The notes: generated by a model not told the origin, from the sequence alone. 64,000 nucleotides of DNA from Udaeobacter sp035317225 (GCA_035317225.1 DATHHK010000059.1:1-64000); one strand, 5' to 3'; numbered from the stretch's first letter, positions 51,826 through 60,606 are shown. Translations and numbers: made by a program.

Positions 51826-51826
51826 A
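51799..51826 (-). promoter_or_regulatory. Candidate promoter for rplA-rplJ-rplL
   Basis: On the minus strand a perfect -35 TTGACA (51826-51821) is followed by a 16-bp spacer and TAAATT (51804-51799, four of six matches to TATAAT). It lies about 90 bp upstream of the rplA ATG. It overlaps an intergenic repeat of the TAGCGGCGG family. Confidence 0.45.
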
Positions 51827-51910
51827 AATCAACTTCTTCTCGTGACCGTGCGGGCCTGCTAACCTACCGACGCCGCAACGTATGCAGGTTCTGACGAAAG
51901 GTGGACTGCG

Positions 51911-54061
51911 CTACGGACGCCGCGCTTTAGCCGCACTTTCGGCAAGGCCCTGCCGTGCCAAGGTCAGATTCGGATTGAGCACGAGCGCCTGTTCAAAAGC
52001 AGCAATGGCACGCTCGTGCTGACCGAATAAAGCAAGGTAGCGTCCGCGATTGATTAACATGTTCGCATAGGACGGCAGTACTTTAACGTTTACGGGATCA
52101 CCTTTTCCGAATCGCAATGTCCCGTCCGCAAGGCCGCGGATTTGCAGATGCACATCAGGCGAATCATGAAAACCCTGACCGTCCGCGAGATTAAAGACAA
52201 GCCCTTGTGGAACCAGCTGATATTTTTGCGTCAGCCATCTGGTCAGCTCACCGTTAACTGAGTCGGAGGAGATCAAATCGTTTGTCATATAAACCGGCGC
52301 AACCCTGCTTTCATTCGTCACCATTGATTGAATCATCTCTAAAAATGCTGCACTGATTCTTTGAGTCAGCGCCGGACTCCTGGCAAAAGCCCCGGGATCG
52401 CGCTCCCATTCTTTGAGACTTTCGACAAATACGTCGATTTTTTCGCGCGATCGCTCGATCAAGGCGGGATAAGCGTGTTTTAGATAATCGAAATACCACG
52501 AGCGCCGTAGAAGATTGATGTCCACTACTTTTACGTCCGGTCGGAGATGCTCGATCTCCTGCGCATAAAACATGGGCGACACGACTTGCCAATCGAGCGT
52601 GAGCAGGAGCCCGTTGGGCGCGATCGCCTTGAGCAGATTGTCGACATAATCGTGGGCGATGAAGTATCGCCTGCGATTATTGAACGGCCAGTTCGCTGTT
52701 AGGGCGATCGTGGAAACAACCAGAACGGCAACTACCGCCGCCAAAGATGGCTTCGCAACCGGTAAGGATTTGGAAACGGCGCTCCGGATCAACCACCGGA
52801 TGCCGAGTCCTGCGGCAATCGCGATCGAAATGAATGTGGGCAGATAGTACGCATCTTTGTCTTCCGCAATTTCGTAGCTAAGGGCGTAAGCCAAATCGGC
52901 GATCACGATAGTCAGGAGAAACCAGAAGATCGTACGGTCTCGCTTGAAAGCGTCAGTCAAGCCCGCGAAAGCCAGAACGAGCGACAATGGAAGCCATGGA
53001 AAGCCGAATTCGCGCAATGCCATTCTGCAAAATTCAGCAAACTGCTCTCCCATTATCTCCGGTTTAAAGGAGAAATAGACCTGATACTGGCGTCCCGTCA
53101 GATGCCACCATATTTCCTGCAGCGAGCGCGGATGGCCCCAGTTAATGACAGGCGAGCGCGAAGCTGCAAGCGGCAGGTAAGCATAAACTGCGACGAGTGC
53201 GCCAATTGAAATCAGAGCGGCATAAACAAACCGTCTGCTGGTAAAGAATCTCACTCCCTGGGTTCGAAAAACAATAACTGCGACGGCAGGAAGCGTCAGC
53301 GCCACGGTGACATGATGAACCCCCAGGGCCAGGCCGAATATTAGCGCAGCCGAATAAAGGAAAGCGTCATGCCTCGTGACTTGGCCAGGATTCGACACCG
53401 TCGAAATATGCATCCTGTCTTCGACGATCCATCGCCGCCATCGAAGCATTAGAAAGCAGATAACGAGGATGAGCAGCGTATTTAGAGCATAGACCTCGGT
53501 GATCGTCGCATACGACCAAAGCGTGCGGGAAAACGCCAACAGCAAACCCGCTCCGAGCGCGGGCGCTGCCACCATAGGATGCGTAACACCCAATTCCTCG
53601 ATTTTCTTGGTGCCTCTCTTTCGTCGCTTCGCCGCCGCCAGATATGACGCCGTAATGATCACCTCCGCCACGACTAACGTGAGCATTGCGCAAGTGAGCG
53701 CCGCGAAAAGCGCTGACGAAAAATTGATCCGTTGCGCGACGTTTCCCAAGGGCACAAGCGATGCAAGGTGGGCGAGAATGATCCATAACGGAACGCCGGG
53801 TGGATGCGCGATCCCAAGGCCGCGAGCCACTACGATTAACTCTCCGCTGTCGGTGAGGGTAACTGTCGGCGCGAGGGTCCAGCTATAAAGCAACAGCGCG
53901 ACAAGAAATACGGTTCCGCCGCACAGTAACTGTACCGCAGCCAGAGAGGTTATTCGAGAATTCCTCGGATGGGCAGACTTTGATTTCGGCTCGGAAGTCG
54001 CCGTGCTTTGCTGAGTCGTACCTCTGAGACCTTGCGTGTCCTTTGAAAGCCCGCGCGCCAT
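51911..54061 (-). CDS. DUF2723 family membrane protein with TPR tail
   Basis: The 716-residue protein has about ten membrane spans. The DUF2723 N-terminal signature is present: YSWTLAPTVTLTDSGELIVV and IAHPPGVPLWIILAHL (residues 60-110). The family is related to protein O-mannosyl/GT-C glycosyltransferases using lipid-linked sugars. The last 60 residues form a TPR (RYLALFGQHERAIAAFEQAL, VLNPNLTLARQGLAE). Acceptor unknown. It is part of the block that separates rplK from rplA. Confidence 0.88.
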   Translation of the reverse strand: MARGLSKDTQGLRGTTQQSTATSEPKSKSAHPRNSRITSLAAVQLLCGGTVFLVALLLYSWTLAPTVTLTDSGELIVVARGLGIAHPPGVPLWIILAHLASLVPLGNVAQRINFSSALFAALTCAMLTLVVAEVIITASYLAAAKRRKRGTKKIEELGVTHPMVAAPALGAGLLLAFSRTLWSYATITEVYALNTLLILVICFLMLRWRRWIVEDRMHISTVSNPGQVTRHDAFLYSAALIFGLALGVHHVTVALTLPAVAVIVFRTQGVRFFTSRRFVYAALISIGALVAVYAYLPLAASRSPVINWGHPRSLQEIWWHLTGRQYQVYFSFKPEIMGEQFAEFCRMALREFGFPWLPLSLVLAFAGLTDAFKRDRTIFWFLLTIVIADLAYALSYEIAEDKDAYYLPTFISIAIAAGLGIRWLIRSAVSKSLPVAKPSLAAVVAVLVVSTIALTANWPFNNRRRYFIAHDYVDNLLKAIAPNGLLLTLDWQVVSPMFYAQEIEHLRPDVKVVDINLLRRSWYFDYLKHAYPALIERSREKIDVFVESLKEWERDPGAFARSPALTQRISAAFLEMIQSMVTNESRVAPVYMTNDLISSDSVNGELTRWLTQKYQLVPQGLVFNLADGQGFHDSPDVHLQIRGLADGTLRFGKGDPVNVKVLPSYANMLINRGRYLALFGQHERAIAAFEQALVLNPNLTLARQGLAESAAKARRP

Positions 54062-54163
54062 TGCCTATCGTCTCGCAAACTCGCTTTCCTGCAAATCAAT
54101 CATCAAGGAAACAAACCTCCCTGGACGCCGAGGGACTCACTAGAAAAGCGGTAGGCGGGGTCC

Positions 54164-54391
54164 TTAGACCTGCACCGTACCTGTAGAGTGAGCACCTGCA
54201 TCGTAACCGCCAATGACATATAGCTTCCCATTTAGCCACCCAGTCGGGAGTTCCTGGCGGCTCTGAGGCAAGGGAGCTCGTGTTTCCCATATACCACTAT
54301 TTTGAGTCCAGCCCGTAGTGGCGAATATTAGCCACAAGAGCACACCGAAAACGGGGAGCGGAGACTTGTGTCGCACCGTTGAGGATTCCAT
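54164..54391 (-). pseudogene. Truncated kelch-repeat protein gene
   Basis: The 75-residue frame has a signal peptide (LPVFGVLLWLIFATTGWTQ). One kelch blade follows, IWETRAPLPQSRQEL and GKLYVIGGYDAGAHSTG, then a stop at the point where the next blade should begin. Intact kelch proteins of this class carry five or six blades. The downstream 100 bp continue without kelch sequence in any frame. I read it as the decayed 5' end of a former exported kelch gene. Its 5' end overlaps the antisense 5' region of the S15-peptidase ORF but not that gene's chosen start. Confidence 0.65.
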
Positions 54392-54530
54392 TACTTTCTA
54401 CAAGAAACACGAGGCGAAGTTCCCAAACAATTTCAAACACCGAGAAGCGCCGACTCGGCAAACAAACGGATGGGCCCGCGCGAAGATATTTGTCCGTTGT
54501 TATCCAGCGGGGTTTCGCTTCAATGCTCGC

Positions 54531-56372
54531 ATGACAAAATCATTTAACGCTGCCTGCGGCGTTTACTTGTGTCTTCTCTTTGCCATAACTCTTGAGACTG
54601 CCGGAACGCTGCAAGCGCAGACTCCCTCGCCCTCTCCGAGGCCGTCTCCATCTCAGGCCGATTACGAATTCCGCTGGGGCGTAAAGATTCCGATGCATGA
54701 CAAGGTCGAACTGAACGCAACATTATATTTGCCGAAAACGCCAGACGGCTCGTTGTCCAAGACGCCGGTCATCTTCACACTGACACCCTACATCTCTGAT
54801 AGCTATCACGCGCGCGGCGCCTATTTTGCATCGCATGGCTACGCATTCGCGCTCGTCGACGTTCGCGGACGCGGAAATTCTGGCGGCGAATTCGAGCCGT
54901 TTGTAAATGATCCTCGGGACGGGCACGACTTGGTCGAATGGTTTGCAAAACAACCATTTTGTGACGGTAAAGTTGCGATGTGGGGTGGTTCATATGCCGG
55001 ATTTAATCAATGGGCAGCGGCGAAAGAATTGCCAACTCATCTCGCGACGATCGTCCCCGCTGCAGCTGCTCACCCCGGCCTCGATTATCCTTCGACTCAG
55101 AACGTCGGTCTAACCTACGACATGCAATGGTACACTTTCACCAGTGGCCGGACCGGGCAACAAAACCTTTTCGGTGATCAAAAATTTTGGCAAACGAAGT
55201 TCCTCGATGCCTACAAAAAACATGTCCCTTTCGAATCACTGGACTCCTTTGTCGGAAATCCCTCGGTTAATTTTCAACACGTCATCAAACACCCCACAGT
55301 CGATGCCTACTACGACGCGATGGTTCCAACACGCGAGCAGTTCCAAAAGATCACTCTCCCGGTCCTGACAATCACAGCGCAATACGATGGAGATGAGCTT
55401 GGCGCCCTTAGCTATTACCGAGACCATCTGGCAAATACGACTCCTGAGGCACGCGCAAAGCATTTTCTCGTCATCGGCCCCTGGGATCACGCGGGGACGC
55501 GTACACCTACGGATGAAGTCGCCGGAATAAAGTTCGGACCTGGAGCCGTTATCGATCTTAATGATCTGCATCGGCAATGGTACGACTGGACAATGAAAAG
55601 CGGTCCGCGTCCGGAATTTCTCAAGAACCAAGTCGCCTACTATCTGCTAGCAGCCGGCAACAGCGGCGCCAATGGCGAGTGGAAATACGCCGATAATTTC
55701 GAAACATTGGTCGCAAACCCGAAAATTTTTTACCTCGATTCGAAAAACGGCGACGCGAATGGTATTTTTCGTTCTGGCTCGCTTATCGAGAAGCAGCCCA
55801 GTGAAGGATTAGACACATTCATCTATGACCCGCTGGATACCACGCGTGGCGAAAGAGTTGATGGGATCGAGCCGAAAGAGAAAACAGCAGGTATCGATCA
55901 AACGTATCCTTTGAGCATCGCCAAGGATGGTTTGGTGTACCACACGGAAGCGCTTCCTAATGAAATATCCTTCATCGGCTGCCCGGCAGTGACATTATGG
56001 GTATCGATCGACACCCCAGATGTTGATCTGTCCGCCCATCTGTATGAAATCCAGCCCGACGGCACCAGCCTCGTTCTCTGGAGCGACACTCGCCGCTTGC
56101 GTTATCGCGACTCACTGCGCGAGGCGAAACTGGTGAAACCGGGTGAAATAGTACGGTGCGACTTCAGTCCCGGATTATTCGCTGCTCGCCACCTAATGAA
56201 GGGGAGCCGCCTTCGCCTGGTCGTGTCCTCCCCAAACTCGATTCACTTCCAAAAGAATTACTGTTCTGGCGGCGTAGTCGCTGAAGAGACAGCAAAGGAC
56301 GCGCGCACCTGCCACGTACAGGTGTATCATGACGCGACCCATCCCAGCACGATTCAACTTCCGCTGCGATGA
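54531..56372 (+). CDS. Exported X-Pro dipeptidyl-peptidase / CocE (S15) family hydrolase
   Basis: From the ATG at 54531 the product has a signal peptide (MTKSFNAACGVYLCLLFAIT, then LETAGTLQAQ). The 71 codons upstream lack protein character. The alpha/beta hydrolase domain carries the nucleophile S154 in GGSYAG. VDVRGRGNSGGEFEPF and DPRDGHDLVEW are typical S15/CocE blocks, and PWDHAGTRTPT holds the catalytic His. The C-terminal beta domain (LSAHLYEIQPDGTSLVLW) is present. Length 613. It hydrolyses amides or esters, substrate unknown. First of three secreted genes in one operon. Confidence 0.92.
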   Translation: MTKSFNAACGVYLCLLFAITLETAGTLQAQTPSPSPRPSPSQADYEFRWGVKIPMHDKVELNATLYLPKTPDGSLSKTPVIFTLTPYISDSYHARGAYFASHGYAFALVDVRGRGNSGGEFEPFVNDPRDGHDLVEWFAKQPFCDGKVAMWGGSYAGFNQWAAAKELPTHLATIVPAAAAHPGLDYPSTQNVGLTYDMQWYTFTSGRTGQQNLFGDQKFWQTKFLDAYKKHVPFESLDSFVGNPSVNFQHVIKHPTVDAYYDAMVPTREQFQKITLPVLTITAQYDGDELGALSYYRDHLANTTPEARAKHFLVIGPWDHAGTRTPTDEVAGIKFGPGAVIDLNDLHRQWYDWTMKSGPRPEFLKNQVAYYLLAAGNSGANGEWKYADNFETLVANPKIFYLDSKNGDANGIFRSGSLIEKQPSEGLDTFIYDPLDTTRGERVDGIEPKEKTAGIDQTYPLSIAKDGLVYHTEALPNEISFIGCPAVTLWVSIDTPDVDLSAHLYEIQPDGTSLVLWSDTRRLRYRDSLREAKLVKPGEIVRCDFSPGLFAARHLMKGSRLRLVVSSPNSIHFQKNYCSGGVVAEETAKDARTCHVQVYHDATHPSTIQLPLR

Positions 56373-57379
56373 TCCGCTGCGTTCTTGGAATTTTGGTCCT
56401 CACAGTCACGTCTTTGCTGCTTGGAACAACGGCGCGAGGCGCTTCGGAAATCGTGATCGCAATCCGTTATCTGCAAGCGGAGGGAACAAGTCATTCCCAC
56501 CTCTATCTGTATCGTGAAGATGGAAAACTGCTACGGCAACTAACGAATGATGACTCTGGACAGGACTCCGGTCCAATTTTTGCGCCTGATGGCAACATGA
56601 TTGTCTTCACGCGCGAAAAATCCAATGACGCTCGCGAGTTTTGGAGCGTTGACCCACTTGGGAAGGCATTGAAAATACTGGAGACTGCGCCTGATTGGTA
56701 CACCTCAGCTAAAAGCTCGCCGTATTTCACAAACGCCGAGCCCGAAGAATCGGCATCTCCCAACCCGTCAGCATCTCCCGAGGAATCTGCCTCGCCCACC
56801 GTCACGCCAATACCCACTTACAAATCGCCTGATGGTTCTGTGGAATTGATCTTACGCGAAGATCCAACCGACGAAGATGATCAGATCGACGGGCCGGGTC
56901 ATGGAAAACATTACCTTCTCCGCGATCTGAAGACCGGAGTGGAAACCGATTTCGAGAAGGTACCCGGATTTTACGGCGTCTACGGATTGCTTCACAACAA
57001 TCAGGATAAGGATCAGCATTTTCTCTTCGAAGGGCCGCTACGACTGGCTTTTTTCGACTTACATTTGAACAGCACGGACGGTGACACCGTTTTCGCCCTC
57101 GAGCTCACTGGCCCGCGTCTCGTCAGGTTGTCGCCCAATTGGGCTACTCCAATTCCGCTGCCCGGCGAAGCAGCGTTTCTCACATTTACAGAGAACCGTT
57201 ATGTGCCCATCCCCGGCAGCAAGAAAACGGCGAATTGTACTTACATGGAACACTGGGACGAAAAACTGAACAAAATTCGCTACGCGCGCGAAAAATCCGC
57301 CGCGCGCTGTTACGGCGCGTCGATATATCGGCAAGGCAAAAGCCCCAGTGTTATCACGCTGCGGCGCACAACCGACTAA
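56369..57379 (+). CDS. Exported beta-propeller-like (PD40) protein
   Basis: The ATG overlaps the stop of the S15 gene (ATGA), so the two are coupled. The 336-residue protein has a signal peptide (MIRCVLGILVLTVTSLLLGT) and a TolB/PD40-type repeat (SGPIFAPDGNMIVFTREKSN). A Ser/Pro/Glu-rich linker (residues 128-150) is followed by a second beta-rich domain. It is likely a periplasmic binding or scaffold protein. Function unknown. Confidence 0.75.
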   Translation: MIRCVLGILVLTVTSLLLGTTARGASEIVIAIRYLQAEGTSHSHLYLYREDGKLLRQLTNDDSGQDSGPIFAPDGNMIVFTREKSNDAREFWSVDPLGKALKILETAPDWYTSAKSSPYFTNAEPEESASPNPSASPEESASPTVTPIPTYKSPDGSVELILREDPTDEDDQIDGPGHGKHYLLRDLKTGVETDFEKVPGFYGVYGLLHNNQDKDQHFLFEGPLRLAFFDLHLNSTDGDTVFALELTGPRLVRLSPNWATPIPLPGEAAFLTFTENRYVPIPGSKKTANCTYMEHWDEKLNKIRYAREKSAARCYGASIYRQGKSPSVITLRRTTD

Positions 57380-57385
57380 CTCACG

Positions 57386-59038
57386 ATGAAGAAACGTTGG
57401 GCGGGGGCTTTTCTTGTTACAGTGCTGTTAGTCCATGCTTCGGCTGCAACCGAAGCATTGGATAAATTGGCGAACGATTTCTGGACGTGGCGTGCGAAGT
57501 GCGCGCCATTCAGAGGCGATGATGTGAATCGTCTCGAGCGACCCGGCGGGACTCGCGACTGGTCGCGCGCCAGCATAGAGAACCAACGAAAGGAGCTTGC
57601 CGAATTTGAGGCACGCTGGAAGAAGCTCGACCCGACACAATGGGCGATTCCAGAGCAGGTAGACTACCGTCTGATTGGTTCCGCTTTGGCCCGAGTGCGC
57701 TGGGAATTGGACATTAATCCGAGCTGGAAACGCGACCCAAATTTCTATATCGCTCAAACGCTGACGGCAGTAGTTGAAGCGCTCACTGTGCCGGGGCCGT
57801 ATGACGCAGCGCGCAGCCGGGAAATTTTAGCGCGAATCGAAAACATTCCGTCGATTCTGCAACAAGGCGCTGAGAATCTCGATAAACCGCCGGCGCCATT
57901 CGCCTTTGTCGCGATTCAAGCCCTGGAAAATATTCGGCCGCGTCTGAATCAAATGGCCAATTCATTGGCAAAATCCACAACTCTCAAAGAAGAAGAACTA
58001 AACAGCGCGACTGATCTTGCAGCGGACGCGCTGGAACGTTTTCGCGAAAAGCTCCGGGAAATGGTGCCGTCGCTAGCGAATGAGACCGCTCTTCGGCGCG
58101 ACGCGTACGTATTTTTTCTCAACAACGTCGCGTTGATGCCGTATTCCCCTGAAGACCTTCTGTCGATGGGGAGACAGGAATGGAACCGCGCTGTCGCTTT
58201 CGAGACGTTCGAGAAAAATAGAAACCACGATGTGCCACCGCTTAAGACTGCCGACAACGTCGACAATTGGATCAAAGAAGCAGCGGAGAAGGAATTGCAG
58301 ATCCGGAAATTTCTCGAGGAGCGCAGCATTCTTGCCGTCCCGAGTTGGGTCCAGCATTACACGCTGCGTCCAATGCCAGAGTATTTGCGTGCATTGCAAG
58401 GCTTCGACGAAATGGACGATTTCACGTCACCATCGCGCTTGAAGGAAAATTGTATCCGTTATGTAACCGAACCTTCAGGGAAGCTCGCTTACTTCTGGCA
58501 GGCGACAGCAGAAGACCCGCAACCAATTACAGTTCACGAAGGAATTCCCGGGCATTATTTTCAGCTTTGTCTTTCCTGGAAACACGACGACCCGATCCGG
58601 CGGCATTACTACGACTCCGGCGCGAATGAAGGGATCGGCTTTTACGCCGAGGAAATGATGTTGCAATCCGGCTTGTTCGATGACAGCCCGCATACACGCG
58701 AGATTATTTACAATTTCATGCGGCTCCGCGCATTGCGCGTGGAAGTGGACGTGAAACTTGCGCTCGGCGAATTCACCCTCGATCAAGCTGCAAAGTATCT
58801 CCAACAGAAAGTTCCGATGGACGAACAGACCGCGCGCCAGGAAGCAATCGCGTTTTCGACTGGGCCTGGTCAGGCGATCACCTATCAGATCGGCAAATTA
58901 CAGATCATCCAATTTCTTGCCAACGCGCGAATGCAACAGGGCGACAAGTTCAACCTCCGCACGTTCCACGATTTCGTCTGGAAAAACGGAAATGTACCAA
59001 TTGCGTTGCAGCAGTGGGAATATTTGGGCGGAAGATAG
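57386..59038 (+). CDS. Exported DUF885 family protein (putative metallopeptidase)
   Basis: The 550-residue protein has a signal peptide (MKKRWAGAFLVTVLLVHASA). The DUF885 core carries HEGIPGH at residues 384-389 and beyond, then NEGIGFYAEEMM and the C-terminal FSTGPGQAITYQIGKLQI. The HExxx H plus Glu pattern matches a gluzincin-type zinc site, and members of this family have been studied as carboxypeptidase-like enzymes. It follows the PD40 gene after six bp, so it is the third gene of the secreted hydrolase operon. Confidence 0.9.
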   Translation: MKKRWAGAFLVTVLLVHASAATEALDKLANDFWTWRAKCAPFRGDDVNRLERPGGTRDWSRASIENQRKELAEFEARWKKLDPTQWAIPEQVDYRLIGSALARVRWELDINPSWKRDPNFYIAQTLTAVVEALTVPGPYDAARSREILARIENIPSILQQGAENLDKPPAPFAFVAIQALENIRPRLNQMANSLAKSTTLKEEELNSATDLAADALERFREKLREMVPSLANETALRRDAYVFFLNNVALMPYSPEDLLSMGRQEWNRAVAFETFEKNRNHDVPPLKTADNVDNWIKEAAEKELQIRKFLEERSILAVPSWVQHYTLRPMPEYLRALQGFDEMDDFTSPSRLKENCIRYVTEPSGKLAYFWQATAEDPQPITVHEGIPGHYFQLCLSWKHDDPIRRHYYDSGANEGIGFYAEEMMLQSGLFDDSPHTREIIYNFMRLRALRVEVDVKLALGEFTLDQAAKYLQQKVPMDEQTARQEAIAFSTGPGQAITYQIGKLQIIQFLANARMQQGDKFNLRTFHDFVWKNGNVPIALQQWEYLGGR

Positions 59039-59050
59039 GATGCCAGCCGC

Positions 59051-59069
59051 GTCAGGCAAGCTGCCTGAC
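59051..59069. terminator. Bidirectional hairpin between DUF885 and rplK genes
   Basis: GTCAGGCA-AGC-TGCCTGAC is a perfect eight-bp stem in the 39-bp convergent spacer, so it could end both transcripts. No T-tract on either side. Confidence 0.5.
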
Positions 59070-59077
59070 TTCCAATC

Positions 59078-59503
59078 CTAATCGACGATTTCCAGTCCCA
59101 TTTGGCGGGCCGTGCCGGCAATGATTCGGAAAGCAGCTTCGTCGTTGCGCGCGTTCAGATCTTTGCGCTTGGTGTTCACAATGTCCATCACCTGTTTGCG
59201 CGTGACCTTGCCGACCTTGGTTTTGTTAGGCTCTTTAGAACCGGCGGCGATGTTGGCGGCCTTCTTTAACAGAACCGCCGCAGGCGGACTTTTTGTGATG
59301 AATGTGAAGGATTTGTCTTTGTAAACCGTGATCACGACCGGAAGAATGTCGCCAGCTTGCTTCTGCGTCGTTGAGTTAAATTCCTTGCAAAACGCCATGA
59401 TGTTGACGCCGCGTGGACCAAGCGCCGTTCCAACCGGCGGCGCCGGGTTTGCCTGTCCGGCAGGAATCTGAAGTTTAATCTCAGCTACTTTTTCTTTTGC
59501 CAT
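59078..59503 (-). CDS. rplK: 50S ribosomal protein L11
   Basis: The 141-residue L11 binds the GTPase-centre rRNA. Family blocks: EIKLQIPAGQANPAPPVGTA, LGPRGVNIMAFCKEFN, and the C-terminal LNARNDEAAFRIIAGTARQM. It follows nusG after 46 bp. It is the last gene of the secE-nusG-rplK run. The normal next gene, rplA, is not here. Confidence 0.98.
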   Translation of the reverse strand: MAKEKVAEIKLQIPAGQANPAPPVGTALGPRGVNIMAFCKEFNSTTQKQAGDILPVVITVYKDKSFTFITKSPPAAVLLKKAANIAAGSKEPNKTKVGKVTRKQVMDIVNTKRKDLNARNDEAAFRIIAGTARQMGLEIVD

Positions 59504-59510
59504 TGTGGTT

Positions 59511-59545
59511 CGTTAAAGCGTTGAATGGTTGAATCGTCAAAGCGG
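59511..59545. repeat. CGTTAAAGCGTTGAAT-type repeat before rplK
   Basis: CGTTAAAGCGTTGAATGGTTG followed by AATCGTCAAAGCGG lies in the nusG-rplK spacer (first part of the motif shown as CGTTAAAGCGTTGAATGG). It is the reverse counterpart of the copy at 60358-60440. Confidence 0.55.
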
Positions 59546-59549
59546 AAAA

Positions 59550-60119
59550 CTAACCGCGTTCTACCTGCCAGTATTCCAATTCCACGGGCGTAGCGCGGCC
59601 GAAAATGGTGACTGAGACGCGTAGTTTGCCGCGTTCCGGATCGATTTCTTCAACGATTCCAGTCTGGTTCTGGAACGGGCCGTCGGCAACTTTCACCGAT
59701 TCGCCGACTTCGAAGCTGACCTTCGGTTTCACCTTTTCTTCCCGCTCTTTCATTTGCGCGAGCATGCTGTCCACCTCCGACTGCCGCATCGGAATCGGTT
59801 TGTCTTTAGTGCCAGCAAACCCAATCACGCCGGGTGTGTCGCGAATGAAATACCATGTGCGCCCGACCAGCTGATTATTTTCGTCGAGCAGGTGCATGTT
59901 AGCGATCAGATAGCCCGGGAAAAACTTCCGCGTGGTCTCGCTCTTCTTCCCTTTCTTGATTTCCGAGACGCGCTCTGTCGGGACAAGCACGTCGTAAATT
60001 AGATCGCCCATCTCTTCGGTTTTAACGCGCTTCAAGATATTGTCGCGCACCTTGTTTTCTTGTCCGGAAAGCACGTGCACGACGTACCACTGATCTTTGC
60101 CTGCGAGTGTCTGTGCCAT
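59550..60119 (-). CDS. nusG: Transcription termination/antitermination protein NusG
   Basis: The 189-residue NusG has the NGN domain (WYVVHVLSGQENKVRDNILK, ending in the processivity block RTWYFIRDTPGVIGFAGTKD) and a C-terminal KOW domain (FEVGESVKVADGPFQNQTGI). It links RNA polymerase with Rho and the ribosome. It follows secE after three bp, the usual pairing. Confidence 0.97.
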   Translation of the reverse strand: MAQTLAGKDQWYVVHVLSGQENKVRDNILKRVKTEEMGDLIYDVLVPTERVSEIKKGKKSETTRKFFPGYLIANMHLLDENNQLVGRTWYFIRDTPGVIGFAGTKDKPIPMRQSEVDSMLAQMKEREEKVKPKVSFEVGESVKVADGPFQNQTGIVEEIDPERGKLRVSVTIFGRATPVELEYWQVERG

Positions 60120-60122
60120 AAA

Positions 60123-60341
60123 TCAGTGAAACCGGGTAAAAAAATGCACAAAATTCACAAGAACCAGATCGAAAAGGGCGACGTATCCGCCAAGCAACAA
60201 CATCGCGATAACCACCACCACGGTCGAGTCACTCAGTTCCTTGTAGCGGCGGAACCCTTTCTCTTTCGGATCCCACGGCCACGAACATTTCTGAAGCTCG
60301 ACCTTAACTTCGCTGAAGAAGGTTTTGATTTTGGTAATCAT
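60123..60341 (-). CDS. secE: Preprotein translocase subunit SecE
   Basis: The 72-residue protein has the SecE layout: an amphipathic cytoplasmic helix (FFSEVKVELQKCSWPWDPKE) and one membrane span (VVVVIAMLLLGGYVALFDLV). It stabilises SecY. The gene comes directly after tRNA-Trp and before nusG, the standard order. rpmG, often found between tuf and secE, is absent here. Confidence 0.95.
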   Translation of the reverse strand: MITKIKTFFSEVKVELQKCSWPWDPKEKGFRRYKELSDSTVVVVIAMLLLGGYVALFDLVLVNFVHFFTRFH

Positions 60342-60357
60342 CCTGATTTAGATCGTG

Positions 60358-60440
60358 ATTCGTTAAAACGTTAAAGCGGTCGATTACAATGCAATTTCAT
60401 TTCTTCCTGTTTAACGCTTCGACGATTCAACTCTTTAACG
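60358..60440. repeat. GTTAAAACGTTAAAGC-type repeat near tRNA-Trp
   Basis: CGTTAAAACGTTAAAGCGGT and, on the other side, TTTAACGCTTCGACGATTCA and ACTCTTTAACGCGGCGTT are inverted copies of one unit around a short spacer. They lie between secE and tRNA-Trp. A related unit is at 59511-59545. Confidence 0.55.
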
Positions 60441-60452
60441 CGGCGTTAGCCA

Positions 60453-60525
60453 CACGCCAGGAGGGACTCGAACCCCCAACCGACGGTTTTGGAGACCGCT
60501 ACTCTACCAATTGAGCTACTGGCGT
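60453..60525 (-). tRNA. tRNA-Trp (anticodon CCA)
   Basis: A 73-nt cloverleaf with acceptor ACGCCAG/CTGGCGT and discriminator G. The D-stem is GCTC/GAGT and the anticodon loop CTCCAAA. The T arm is GGGGGTTCGAGTCCCTC. The 3' CCA is not encoded. Located between tuf and secE, its common place. Confidence 0.96.
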
Positions 60526-60606
60526 AAGTTTACTCTTCCTGTTCCGCTCCCTATTAATCTCCTCTTCTTTCCACATCCACAAGTGAGCAGAATTAGAGAA
60601 AGAGTG

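Noticed and set aside
54096..54290. Second minus-strand frame next to the kelch fragment
   Set aside because: It shows no kelch residues or other protein pattern, so it is not the missing part.
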